64,000 nt of DNA from Prorocentrum cordatum (taxonomy: Eukaryota > Sar > Dinophyceae > Prorocentrales > Prorocentraceae), in assembly GCA_963575745.1 (NCBI GenBank), contig CAUYUJ010014269.1, positions 96,023 to 160,022 on the forward strand. The letters are read 5' to 3'. Below, one piece after another: positions 1-10,925 of the stretch. The translations under genes and the position numbers were made by a program. How positions within the stretch are numbered: the first letter of the stretch is position 1; the number at the start of each line of letters is the position of its first letter. Under the pieces are notes generated by a model, which was not told where the DNA came from, made no database searches, and worked only from the letters and a program-made list of their open reading frames with translations.

Positions 1-1425
1 AAGATCGGCGGAAAGCGGCGTAAGTAAAAGTGAGACACCAACGTGCCCAGATCTAGGGGTTACAGAGTCGGCCACGTAATTCCTCCTTCGGGGGCCTCCA
101 CATTTTCTGGCCGCATCTAGTCCTCTCTCCCGTGTGCAAGAAACTCCTGTCCGCCTCGATTTGTCGTGACCGTGTTCTGCCGTCCTGTCGTCGATTCATG
201 GCGCTCTTGATGACGTCGCGCTGCGTGGAGGACAATGACTTCCTCATCGTGCATCCCATGCGGTAGGTTCGTGGCACGAGGGGTACGTGGCCCCTTTTGC
301 CATTGCCCGCTCATTGAGGCGCCATAGCGCCCCTTTGAGCTCACACTGGTCAGCCTGAAGGCGGAAAACTAAGAGCCGAGCAGACGGAGAGGGGGGGGAA
401 TACGAAAGGGGCGCGGGTTGAGCAGATTGAGTGTGTGGAGTTCTTCGTCTGGCCGTCCTCTTTCTGGCCAGTCCTTGGCATTGCCCAGGCGGGCCGAAGT
501 GTTGACGCGCCATACGACGGAGGGCAGGTTGGCACATCATCCTTCTTGTCATACCCGTCCGTTTCTTCAGCGTCCTCGTTTACTCGTCCTCTCCCCACTC
601 GAACGGTCTCTAATCGCACTGCCCCTGCCCTTTATTGGTCTTTTCCCTTCCGCCGCCGTTTTCTATCGGGGGCATGGTAGGTTGTACGACCGTGCCCGTG
701 TTATACCCGTGTTACTCACATGTTGTGTTATCTTTTGCACTAAAAATATTGTTTTTACATGTCACATCTTCATGTGTAGCTGGTAGCGCAGCTTCGGCTC
801 CCATGCCTCGCCATGGCATGCATGGCATCCTCTTGCCGCCATGCCTCGATGGCTAGGGCCCCACGACATTTGCCGCGAGACACAAACACATCAAACACAA
901 CATCTACATGGACCCCGCCTTATTCCTCCAGCTGCGCCGACCTCGCGATGGATCATCTTCGCCGCGTTCGTGCTCTATTGCCTGATCCCCGCGGTTGGCG
1001 GCGCCGATGCCGCCCCGCCGCCAGGTTTGATCTTGGGGAACGAGCACCCCGGGCATTCGAACTGCGTTCGAGAAGTTCTTGGTTTTTGCGCCTACACAGC
1101 GTTCACCAGTTGGCCTCGAGCTGTTGGCAGCCGTGCTGCGGAAGCCCGTGGGGGAACACGCAAAGGACGCATCGCTTTCGCCGACCAAGTCAAGTCAAGC
1201 AGTCGTTCGGTCCGACGATCACATCGCCCGCGTCGGCAGAGCGCCCCGAGTTGTCCGCAATTATGTTGTGGAAGCCGAGGGAGGCGCGCGCAGGCAGGAG
1301 CGGGCGCGCGAAGGAGAATCGGGCAATTGCGTTGCCATCTTTCTGGGGGGGGGGCGTTACACAAGCTTGTGACTATTCGCTACGGTCTCTCAGGGACATG
1401 ACCCTAAACGTTATTTGCGCACTCC
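1..1425. other. No recognisable gene
   Basis: Several short overlapping ORFs exist on both strands but none has a motif, family resemblance or convincing composition. The stretch is mixed GC content with no tandem array. It may be the outer part of the decayed retroelement that follows, but I found no long terminal repeat here. Confidence 0.4.
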
Positions 1426-2595
1426 TTGCTTCCTGGCATACCTGGATCCCGATGCGCGTTCCTTGATTATCGTACACTTGCCATTGCCCAGTATAATGAC
1501 AATACGACTGACGACGAGTTGTTTCGCCACTACGTAACGGAGCGTTCCGAGCGCAACCAGTACTCCAATCGCACGACAAAAGAAAAAACATCCAATTCAT
1601 TGATGAGGAGGAGAAACCAAGGACAGATGCCCACGACGGCCCCGAGGATCAATGCCAGAACATCGCCGCTGGCGGGTACCAGGGTTGCCTCGACAGCTGG
1701 AGGGGGCCCCGCGCAGGCCATCGGACCGGGAACGGCCGCTGCCACTAGCTACATCGCCCGCGTGGACGCGGCCGGCGGCGGCAGCGGCAACATGCGACAC
1801 CTCCTCACCAGGTGGTCCGAGCAGCAGGCTCGCGTGCCCTACCAACGTTCGGCGCGGGAGGCAGTGACGTGGTCGGCGGCAAATTCGGATCTCAACGAGA
1901 TTCGCCGAGCGGCTCTCGTCTCGTCTCGCTCGACAGCCATAGCCCGCGAGTGCGTGGACGGGAGGCCGCCAGCTATCATCCAAAGTGACCATATCAACGG
2001 CAACCCAGCACCACCCATGACCCCACCCCACGCACAGCTTGGCCGAGCGGCGGGGCCCGCTCGGAGAGGAGCGCGCTCAGGCGGCATTGGCCTTGATGAA
2101 TTTCAACCGATTGCCGCATGGGCGCATCGACATTTCCCGAAACAGGGCGCCGCAACTCGGTCAATTCATGATCGGCAACGAGGGCCTGAGAGCTACATCT
2201 TGCTGCGCGCGGCTGGCGCCTCGGACATCAAGCCCACCGCGATCCTGCAGCGCTGCGACGTGGCCCGCCCTGCGGACGCGCCTCAGCTGGTATGCGCGAT
2301 GGGCCAGGCATGCCGATTTGGACAAGCGATCGATGCTTCGCCGGGCAATCTCGCCTCGGCCCCGCGCTCGCCCCGCGCGCCCGCGCGCGATCAAGATCAG
2401 AGCGCTCGCGGCGCCGGGGCCGGATCGAGCTGGGATGGCACGGGCCCTCCAGCCCCGGGAGCAGCACCGAGCCCACCGCCAGCACCGGCAGCCACCCGCG
2501 CCGACACATAGCAGCACCGCAGGCGGCGAGTCCAGCGGCAGGTTCCATTTCGGGCACCGACTCCGACACCGCCAGCTCGCTCGGCGAAGACATCG

Positions 2596-3255
2596 TTGCC
2601 AACGACCCCGAACTGCGCGAAGCTCCCGTGGAACAGGCGCGGCGCGCATCTCTGCTGGGCTCGCGCGCGCCGAGTTTCGATGGCGCCGCTGCCGCGGCGA
2701 CAAGCCCACCCGTCGCGCGCGGACGGCCGTCGAACGCGACGGCACGGGCCACGGATTAGGCCACCGCGCCTCCCTGGCCAGTTTGCCCGACAACGACCCC
2801 CGCGAAACCTTCGCCAGCTTCGGGCAGGGCAGGGGCAAGGGAAGGACAAACATCGGACCGCCGGTTTGGAATTTGGTCGACAAGGCAACCCACCGGACCC
2901 TGACAGAACGCGTCTCCAGCGCCACGAGTGCGACAGAAAGGACCACTTCGTGCGCGACTGTTCCCGTCGGCGCCTGGCGCCACCATGGGCCCGCCCTCTT
3001 CCTCGACGCGATGACCAGGGAGACGCGCTGCCAAAGCCCGCGGCCCCCTGGAGACCCCATGCAGAACGCGGGCCCCTGGGGCGTCGGCCAGCCGATTCCA
3101 TTTCTGGCAGCTACGCGGCCAGCGCCAGCACCAGCATCGACAGCAGCAGCCCACAGCGCTGCGCCCGACGGCTCCTGGCAGGCAGTTGGCCAGAGCCATT
3201 GGTCAAGCTGGGCGGGTGCGTCATCGCCCTCGTCGGCGTCGCCCAACCCTCGTGA
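2596..3255 (+). pseudogene. Gag-like fragment with damaged CCHC zinc knuckle
   Basis: The reading frame shows Cys at 2929-2931, then four residues, His at 2944-2946, four residues and Cys at 2959-2961, which is the C-X4-H-X4-C half of a retroviral zinc knuckle. The first Cys, three residues upstream, is replaced by Arg (CGC at 2920-2922, one transition from TGC). The following residues are basic, as is usual after a knuckle. A nucleocapsid of this kind would bind element RNA. The surrounding region is rich in Ala, Pro and Arg in all frames, so where Gag starts and ends cannot be set. The position, about 1.5 kb upstream of the protease motif, fits a gag-pol order. Confidence 0.55.
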
Positions 3256-4439
3256 GGCCGAATTGAACTTCGGCGACTACGCCGGGAAATGGATGACCTC
3301 ATGGGCCGCGCACGCCAGGGCTCTGCTCAACCGACGGATAGGGCAACTACGCTGCCAGTCCGCGCGGCAGGAATGGGGAACGCAGCAACTGCACCCGCAG
3401 CTCCAGCAGCATCAGCAGCACCACCAGCACTGACACCAGCGCTGGGCCAGAGTGGCCTGCGCTTCCCCGCTGGGGCCACAGCAAGGGCGCGACTGGGCAG
3501 GCGGCGTCAACGCCCGAGCCGCGGCGCCAGCTACCCTGCCTGCCGCAGCGCAGTTGCCGAGCTGATCCTACATGCCGTCAACCTCAGCATTCGGCATCAG
3601 CTCGCCGCGTGGATCGATCCCCACGCGACGCCGCAATCCACAGCGGTAGCCGTGCCACCACCGACGCCGGAGCCCCCCAACGATCTGGCCCTCTTCAACC
3701 AGCGCGCCCCCGCTGGCGCGGGCCAGCCATCGGGGAGGGCGGCCGCGCGGTTCGCCAGCCGCGACACCTGGCTGTCCATCGGCGCGCAACCCGAACGCGG
3801 AGTAGGCTCCACATTCGACCGCGCACGAGCACGACATTTCGACAACAGGGCTAGCAGCGACAAAGAGCCGCACAGAGCCCAATTAATCCACCTCCTGCGC
3901 CGGTTGCCGCACCAGCTGCAACCCGCGTCAGGGTCGTCGACGGCGACGGTCGGGCATGTCCCATCTGCGTCGAGGCCTTCGTACATGGTGATCGAATTGC
4001 ACGCCTACAGCGCCGCCGCATCTTGCACCGGGCACAAGGAACGCCGAGGCCCGGCTGGCGCCATCGCCGAGTTCCGCTTCACGCGCGCAGATCGCGCTAC
4101 AGCGGCCCCCGCATTCGCGCTGCCGGCCCGCGCGGTAAATCCGGGCGCCGCGGGCCCGGTTCTCGCGGCGCCGGCCTTGCCAATGCCGGACGACAGCGCG
4201 CCAGAGGAGACGCCGACACAGCGGGGCGCCACCTGGGGTCCTCGGCCCGCGCCGACATCCGGGACACCGCGGCAGGATCTCACGCGGCCCCCCTGGCAGC
4301 GCATCCAGTCTTGCGCCCGCTGCCGACGCGGCAGCTCTGCGCGACGCCCCCTCGGCCTTGCAAGCTCCGCCGCGCCAACAGACGCCCCCGCGGCGGCCAT
4401 CCTCGCCAGGTTCAGGCCCGAGTCCACCGACCGACTCAC

Positions 4440-4990
4440 CATGCAATATGTAGAGCGCCGACCTCCCAGGCGGCTGGTTCTGCACCATCGTGGACACCGG
4501 CGCTCGGACCAATCTCTGAGGGGGCAACGCTTCGCAAGGAACCTGGTCGACAAATCCACGCAGGCGATGCTCCAGCCCGCAGCGGAGAGGCTGACTTCTC
4601 CATTCTACGTAGCAGGAGTGGGCAACGGCTTGCAGGTTGCCCACTGGAGGTACAGTCCCCATTGCGGCTACCACCCGCGAGTGCGCGACCACTCATCACA
4701 GCATGCGCGCTCCTGCAGTGGAGGGCGATGGCCTCGATCTCCCTGCTCTTCCTGGCCTGCGTTCCACGCGGTCCAACAACGGGTGGAGACAGGCGCATCG
4801 CACAAGCGCCTCACGTTTCCTTGTCCTGGAGGCGACGAAATCGACCGAAGCCCAGGCATCATGCTCTTCGACCTAGTGTCGGCTCCAAGCGGCCACCTAC
4901 GCGCACCAGTGCCCAACTTCGACCACGTCAGGCCGCTGCCCGGGGAACGACCACCCAAGCAACTTACACAACTCGCTGGGGGCAACAACC
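4440..4990 (+). pseudogene. Retroviral-type aspartyl protease, frameshifted
   Basis: The frame starting at 4472 reads a short hydrophobic strand followed by Asp-Thr-Gly-Ala (4493-4504), the catalytic signature of pepsin-like retroelement proteases, and hits a stop at 4517-4519. Homology-like text resumes in another frame at about 4540 (NLVDKSTQA, then FYVAGVGNG), moves to a third frame at about 4640-4770 (PALPGLRS), and returns at about 4790-4930 (LTFPCPGG, then APSGHL). At least three frame changes in 0.5 kb show that this copy is dead. The LLGLRS, LTFPGPG and APSGHL landmarks are typical of the protease in a dinoflagellate retroelement family, by my recollection of those proteins. The enzyme would cleave the element's own polyprotein. 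Confidence 0.65.
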
Positions 4991-7191
4991 ACCTGGACGA
5001 CAGCGCCACAGACGCCCGCGACCTTCAGATTTTTTTTTCTTTCCAAAAAAGCATCTCAGCCCCATCGCACATGCACCAGCGCGAACCGCGCCTCGCGCGG
5101 CAGGCTCCGATCCATTCGCCTGCGCCAGGCGTTAGCGCCGCGACCGCCGGTCGCGAACTGGTGTCTTCGGGCGTGGCCGCCCTCGCACCGCCGATCATGT
5201 ACTTGCGGAATGCCCCGCGCTCAAGACTGGCCCCCAAGGGCATCGAGGTCGCGGGCGGAGTGGCGGGCCCAGATTACAGCGGCGAGATCAAGGGGAGGAT
5301 GCACAACGCCAGCCCGTGGACGTTCGTAGCCGAGCAGGGTCAGAGGATCGCCCAACCCATCCTGGAGCGCATCATTACTGACTCCGAGATCGTGGTCGCC
5401 ACCAGCCTTTCTCCTTCCCCCCGCGGCTCTAGGGGCCTCGGTCACGCTGGCGCGGCGCGCCTCAGCCACGACCCCACCCCGCGGGAATCGGGCAGCGCGC
5501 AGCACCAACAGGGTCCGAGGGCAACTATGTCACACAAAGACCCCACGCAGCCGCCACATCAGGACCTAGGGGAGGATGGGTCAGCCCGCAAGGCTGGCCC
5601 AGCCGACCTGCCCTTCAGGAGTGCGCACTACAGGAGTACTCCCATGATTATGCGCATCACGTCCTACGCGAGCGCCGTCGCATCTTTGTCTGACACCACA
5701 TGTCCAAACGAAGATGTCGTTCTGGAACGCGTGCGACACGAACCGGGATGAAGCCCAGTTCATTGGTGGCCCCCTTCCCACTTGGTGCGCCGGGGCCCGG
5801 GACTCCGACGCCAGGCTCTTGATCTTTGGACTGCGCGGACCGCGGAGGCAACGCGCAGCCATATAACAGCTCACTGACGCGAGCGTGTTATACCACAGCA
5901 AGCATCGAGCTCGCCGCAAGCCTGTCACTCCAGAGGCCAAGCAAAGCGGCAGATCCTTCACGGCGCTCGCGGGAGCACCTATTCCAAACCAAGGTTGCCG
6001 CTGTGACACCGCGTTAGAGGAGCACCGCAACGACTGGGCGTCTACGAACAGGCATAATTCCCTATCTGGGCTTGATGCGCCGCGACGCGTTGCGTCTTGC
6101 GCCCTGCCGCTGATGCATCCCAACGACGAGCAGCGCGCTTGGGGGGGCGCGCCCTCGGCGAGGCGCAGCGCCAGCCTCAGCGCCAGACTCGCACACTACG
6201 TCCTGTCCTACGACGACTGGCGAACACGACGCCGAGGAGCACGCCACAGACTGGAATACTAAGCAACAAGCCCAGGACCACAAGCAATGAAGCACCACGC
6301 GCGGCGGGGCATTTTTGAGTTCGCACGAGCAACCACATACATCCGACAATTTCGTTGTCGGCGTCAACCCCGCGGCAGAGCGCGCACGCCAGGAAGCAGA
6401 GGTAAAAGTGGGCCACGTGCCCAAAGCACGCCAGCAGGTCGCAGAGGATCGCTACGACGACTGCATCCATGCACCGGCCAACATCCACGAGCACCAGCAC
6501 GACCTGGAGGACCACGCCCAACCACCAGACGACACAGGTTCAACAGCCTGGAGGAGCCGACCTCGGAGCAGCAGACGAAGCAGCACTGCGACCAGCACCG
6601 TCGAGTGCACCAGGAGCAAGTTCATCCGCCAGCGCCGGGGTTCAGAGCAGTGGATCGGGCAAGTGCGTTGCCGGTTCACGAGTACGAGCCAGTCTTGGAG
6701 CCAGCACAGCACCGAGACGGGCAGCAACATTGCGGACGGTGGTGTAGGCAACCAATCGCCTGGAGACTGGATTTGGTTTGACATCAACACGTCCCCACAA
6801 GCACCACGCGGCGACTCGCACGAGACACGCGGGCGAGAGCTTCGCAAGCTACACCTCCTGTGGCAGGCCACGAAGGAGGAGACGGCTCGAGCACCTTCGC
6901 GCAGCAACACTGCCGCAGCCCCTCCTCGACCTCAGTCCCACACTAGCCAGCAACTCTTTGGAACGTCGGGCCTCCACTGGCACGCCGGACCATCCCCAGA
7001 CGCATTGCGCCTTTTCGACGCGACTCAACCAGCGCGTTGAATGCGAGATTCCCCACCACAGGGATCGCATGCTACTGCGATCGATCTGCCGCGCCTCGCG
7101 GTTGCACAACGGCCTGGAGATCGCAGGCAAATGCGACTTCACGTTGCTGGCAGCATTAGACAGGCCCTGGATCCAGCAATTGGGATAAATT

Positions 7192-7795
7192 GAGATCTTC
7201 GTGGACGGCGAAGGCGGGATGACCTCCAGATACTTCGTAGTGGACACAGGAAGAGAGGGGCCCAGGTGAACACCCGCGCCTCGCGTTAGCACGCTCGCTT
7301 CGTAGAGCGACGAGATGCAATGCTACGACGCGCACAACGCGCCGCCGAGGAGCAGCCGGAGCTCGAAATCGCAACCACCCATTTCGACTCCACGCTGGCC
7401 CATGCCATCTACGCCGGCAACAGCCTCACGCACGTAAGCGACACAACGCCATGCAACGTCGTCTTCGGCAGGCAGCCCCCCACGCCGCCGCCGCTCGAAG
7501 CAGACGAGGAGGGCGAGGGCGACTACGTTGCCGCAGCCAGCCCCGCCGCTGGCGGCGCGGCGCAACCCAGCCGACTGCAGTGGCCCATCCGAGATATCGC
7601 CCTGCAGCGCCTGACCGAGGCAAATTCGATCGCCCGCGGTAACCGCGCCTTCCGGACACGCGCCACAGAGACCGGAGAGGAACGCTTCAACGCGGGCGAT
7701 CAGGTGGAGGTTCACCGGCCTCCCAGCGCCAAGGGCGCGCCAGGCAGGGCAGGTTTTGGCACCGTCCTCTCTGTGGCCCCTCTGCGCGTCTGCGT
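7192..7795 (+). pseudogene. Integrase C-terminal part, broken
   Basis: The protein reads FVDGEGGM near 7200, which resembles the second catalytic Asp region of this family's DDE integrase, then has stops and frame changes at 7190-7315. An open stretch from 7320 encodes about 155 residues: a helix with the phrase AIYAGNSLTHVS, a GRQPP turn, an acidic spacer (LEADEEGEGD), a basic helix and then [20 protein letters not shown], which is like the small barrel that follows the integrase core. The reading frame continues into the TG-rich tract at about 7800, where homology ends. Integrase would insert element DNA into the genome. The assignment rests on family resemblance and order; the first catalytic Asp and the Glu were not located. 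Confidence 0.6.
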
Positions 7796-7802
7796 GACAA
7801 GT

Positions 7803-7996
7803 CGTCTGCATGTCTGCGCGTTTGTGTGCCTGTGTGTTTGTGTGTGTGTGTCTGTGTGTCTGTGTGTCTGTGCGCCTGTGTGTCTGTGCGTCTGCGCGTC
7901 TTGTGCGTCTGTGTGTCTGTGTGTCTGTGTCTGCGAGTCTGTGAGTCGGTGTCTGTGCGGGTATATGTGTCGGTGTGTCTGTGTGTCTGTGTGTAT
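7803..7996. repeat. TG-rich TGTGTCTG-type tract
   Basis: Imperfect repetition of an 8-base TGTGTCTG-like unit with frequent C and G substitutions. It directly abuts the 3' end of the broken integrase and gives meaningless Cys/Val ORFs on one strand and Thr/His ORFs on the other. Confidence 0.85.
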
Positions 7997-8070
7997 TTCC
8001 CAACCCTCCTGCGTTGGGTTCTCGTTTTGAATAGAGCACTGCTCGCGCGAACATTCCCACCCCCTCCCGT
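7997..8070 (+). repeat. Shared flank of minisatellite arrays, copy A
   Basis: This short sequence (core TTGGGTTCTCGTTTTGA) lies between the TG tract and the 102-bp array. Close relatives lie next to unrelated 90-bp arrays at 17127-17200 (same strand) and 33527-33590 (opposite strand). Confidence 0.6.
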
Positions 8071-8130
8071 CCCACTCTTCCCCCCTGCCTTTTACCTGGC
8101 TCGTCGCTGCGTTTCGAGGGCTGCTGGGAG

Positions 8131-8911
8131 CTGCGATCTGTGAAACTGTCGCCACTTTCGAGGGCTGCTGGGGGGCCCAGCACAGTGGGCACCCGCGGCG
8201 GATTCAAATTAGACCTCGCCATCCCTGGGGGGCTGCGATCTGCGAAACTGTCGCCACTTTCGAGGGCTGCTGGGGGGCCCAGCACAGTGTGCACCCGCGG
8301 CGGATTCAAATTAGACCTCGCCATCCCTGGGGGGCTGCGATCTGTGAAACTGTCGCCACTTTCGAGGGCTGCTGGGGGGCCCAGCACAGTGTGCACCCGC
8401 GGCGGATTCAAATGGGACCTCGCCATCCCTGGGGGGCTGGGATCTGCGAAACTGTCACCACTTTCGAGGGCTGCTGGGGGGCCCAGCACAGTGGGTACCC
8501 ACGGCGGATTCAAATTAGACCTCGCCATCCCTGGGGGGCTGCGATCTGCGAGACGCTCGCCACTTTCGAGGCCTGCTGGGGGGCCCAACACAGTGTGCAC
8601 CCGCGGCGGATTCAAATTAGACCTCGCCATCCTTGGGGGGCTGCGATCTGCGAAACTGTCGCCACTTTCGAGGGCTGCTGGGGGGCCCAGCACAGTGGGT
8701 ACCCACGGCGGATTCAAATGGGACCTCGCCATCCCTGGGGGGCTGCGATATGTGAAACTGTCGCCACTTTCGAGGGCTGCTGGGGGCCCAGCACAGTGGG
8801 TACCCACGGCGGGGATTCAAATGGGACCTCGCCATCCCCGGGGGGCTGCGATCTGTGAAACTGTCGCCACTTTCGAGGGCTGCTGTGGGGCCCAGCACAG
8901 TGGGCTTCCCG
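8131..8911 (+). repeat. 102-bp minisatellite, about 7.7 copies
   Basis: Unit starts at 8131, 8233, 8335, 8437, 8539, 8641 and 8743 are exactly 102 bp apart; the next, at 8846, follows a unit with small indels. Each unit begins CTGCGATCTG and contains CACTTTCGAGGGCTGCTGG and GGCGGATTCAAA. The unit is a multiple of three with no stop, which alone explains the long ORFs across it. Units differ by a few bases. A diverged array with a 101-bp period is at 22708-23270. Confidence 0.95.
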
Positions 8912-9127
8912 CACGTTTTTCTCCTGCTCTTCGTTCCCGACTCCCCATGTCCTCTTCGAGCCTGTAGTTGTCGCCCCTCGTTCTTGTATGGTTATCCTGC
9001 GCATCGTTCCATTGGCGCGTGTCCCAAGTAGCTTACATAACAACGGATCCTGCAATTCGATTGTCCGTGCAAGTTTCGGCCAACTCCTCGTTCCCCATGA
9101 TACAAATGGGTTGGGTACGTCACAGGG
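8912..9127. other. Unique spacer, no gene seen
   Basis: Short unique sequence between the 102-bp array and the next TG-rich tract. No motif recognised. Confidence 0.5.
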
Positions 9128-9935
9128 TAATTTTGTCTGTATGTCTGTGTGTCGGTGTATCAGGGTGTGTCGGTGCGTCTGTGTGTATGTGCGTCGGTGC
9201 GTGCGTCTTTGTGTCAGTGTGTCTGTTTGTCTGCGCGTCTGTGCGTCTGTACGTCTGTGTGTCTGTGTGTCGGCGCGCCGGCGTGTGAGTATGTATGTGT
9301 GTATGTGTTTTGCGTCTGTGTGTCTGTGTGTCTGTGTCCGTGTGTCTGCGAGTCAGTGCCTGTGCGGGTATATGTGTCGGTGTGTCTGTGTGTCTGCGTG
9401 TATGTTTGTATGTGTGTCTGTGTGTCTGTGTGTGTCGGTGTATCGGGGTGCGTCGGTGCGTCTGTGTGTGTGTGCGTGTCGGTGCGTGGGTCTTTGTGTC
9501 AGTGTGTCCGTTTGTCTGTGCGTCTGTGTGTCTGTACGTCTGTGTGTCGGGGCTCTGGTGTGTGAGTGTGTGTTGTGTGTTTGTGTGTTTGTGTCTGTGT
9601 GTCGGTGTGTATGTTTTCCTGTGTGTCTGTGCGTCTGTGTGTCTGTGTGTCTGCGTGGCTGTCTCCGTGTGCCTGGGTGTCTGGGCGTCTGTGTGCGATT
9701 GTGTCTGGGTCTGGGTGTGTGTTTGTGTGTCTGTGTTTTTGTGTCCGTGTGTCTGTGTGTCTGTGCGTCTGTGTGTCGGAGCGTCTGCGCGTCTGAGTGT
9801 CCGTGCACGTGCGTCTGCGCTTGGATGTGTCTGTGTGTGTCTGCGTGTCTGTGCGCGCGCGCCTGCGCGCGCTTGCGCGCGCGTGGGCGCGTGGGCTCGC
9901 GCGTGCGCGCGTGCGCTTGCGCGCGCATACTTTGC
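9128..9935. repeat. TG-rich TGTGTCTG-type tract, 0.8 kb
   Basis: Long degenerate run of 8-base TGTGTCTG/TGTGTCGG units, ending in GCGC-rich sequence at about 9860-9935. Stop-free ORFs on both strands are by-products of the period. Same type as 7803-7996. Confidence 0.9.
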
Positions 9936-10925
9936 TTGGTTTTCTGGCCTGCCCTCCCAGGCCCATTTGGGGCTTTGCGGGTGCTGCGCAGGCCGCCCGC
10001 GGCCTCGGCGCCCTCCGCCCCCCCCTTCCTCTCGCCGCGTCAGCCCCCCCGTGCTGGGCCCGCGCTCGCCGGCCTCTGCCCCTGGGCCTTCCTTGCCCCG
10101 CCCTGCTGCACCGGGCGGCGGCCCTTGCCCCTGCCGCCGTTCCTGTTCCGCGCGCTCGCACGCCGCGCTTGGCCCGCCGGCCTTCTGCAGGTTCGAGTCA
10201 CGGGCCGTTCCGCCCCCGCTCTGCCGGTCGCCATCAGCCCCGCTCTGGGCGCCCAGCAGGTCACCGGTGACCTCGGCGCCTCCCGCCCCCCCGACACCCC
10301 CCCTTGAGGCTTGCCCGCCGCGCGCCCTCTCGCTGCCCCGCTTCTCACTTGAGGCGGTTGCCCCGGCACTGGCGCCTCCTATAGGTCGCGCGTGACCTCG
10401 GCGCTTTGTTCGCTCGTCTCCCATGTCGGGCTCGCCCAGCTTCTACAGTCCTGGCCGGGCGGCCCTTGCTGGCCTGGCGTCTGCGGCCATGCACCTCGGC
10501 GTTTCCCGCCGCCCCCAGCTCCTCGGGCGCGCTGCCCGTCGCCTTCATTTAGCCCGCCTGGGCGGCGGCCGCCCCCTTGCTCTGTCCCCGGGCCCCTCGC
10601 AGGTCTCGCGCGACCGCGGCACCTTCGGATTCTCTCAGCTCGCTGCCTTCGCCCTCACCCCGCGCTGGGCGCCGCCCCCCCCGGCGTCTGCCTCGCCGCC
10701 ACGAGGGCCGCCCTATCCCCCGGGCGCTTCGCCGCCGCTGACCCCCTCCCCAGCGCTGCCCCGCCGCCGCTTGGCCCCGCTCTGGGCGGGCCTTGCATTA
10801 TGTCTCCTTCCCGCCCGCGCCGGGCCCCCTCCCCCCTCCCCCGGGCACCGCGGCCCAACTCGAATTTTGTGCGCAACACTAACGCTTCTTCGCCAGCGCA
10901 GTGACTCTGCCTAGCCGCCGACGCA
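9936..10925. other. C-rich island, no recognisable gene
   Basis: Very GC-rich and strand-asymmetric (plus strand rich in C). Open frames on both strands give Pro/Ala/Arg-rich text with no motif. A TCGCGCGTGACCTCGGCG-like phrase recurs irregularly near 10260, 10385 and 10600, suggesting an old degenerate repeat. It separates two TG-rich tracts. Confidence 0.5.

Larger units (their letters stand above)
1426..7795 (+). mobile_element. Decayed gag-protease-integrase retroelement
   Basis: Three landmarks occur in the expected 5'-3' order on the plus strand: a damaged CCHC zinc knuckle (2920-2961), a retroviral-type aspartyl protease with DTGA (4493-4504), and an integrase C-terminal region (about 7192-7795). 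They lie in different reading frames and are separated by in-frame stops, so the polyprotein is broken many times. The protease and integrase resemble a polyprotein family that I associate with dinoflagellate genomes. No reverse transcriptase or RNase H was found; the element stops where the TG-rich tract begins at about 7800. No flanking LTRs were seen, so both boundaries are approximate. The segment 5000-7190 should hold the rest of the protease-integrase linker but I could not assign it. Confidence 0.65.

Noticed and set aside
3289-5751. 820-codon ORF as one intact gene
   Set aside because: Homology-like protease text enters and leaves this frame; the rest is GC-driven openness with Ala/Pro/Arg-rich text.
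8140-8967. 275-codon ORF with a 34-residue repeat
   Set aside because: The 102-bp minisatellite is a multiple of three without stops; other frames are equally open and flanks have no protein character.
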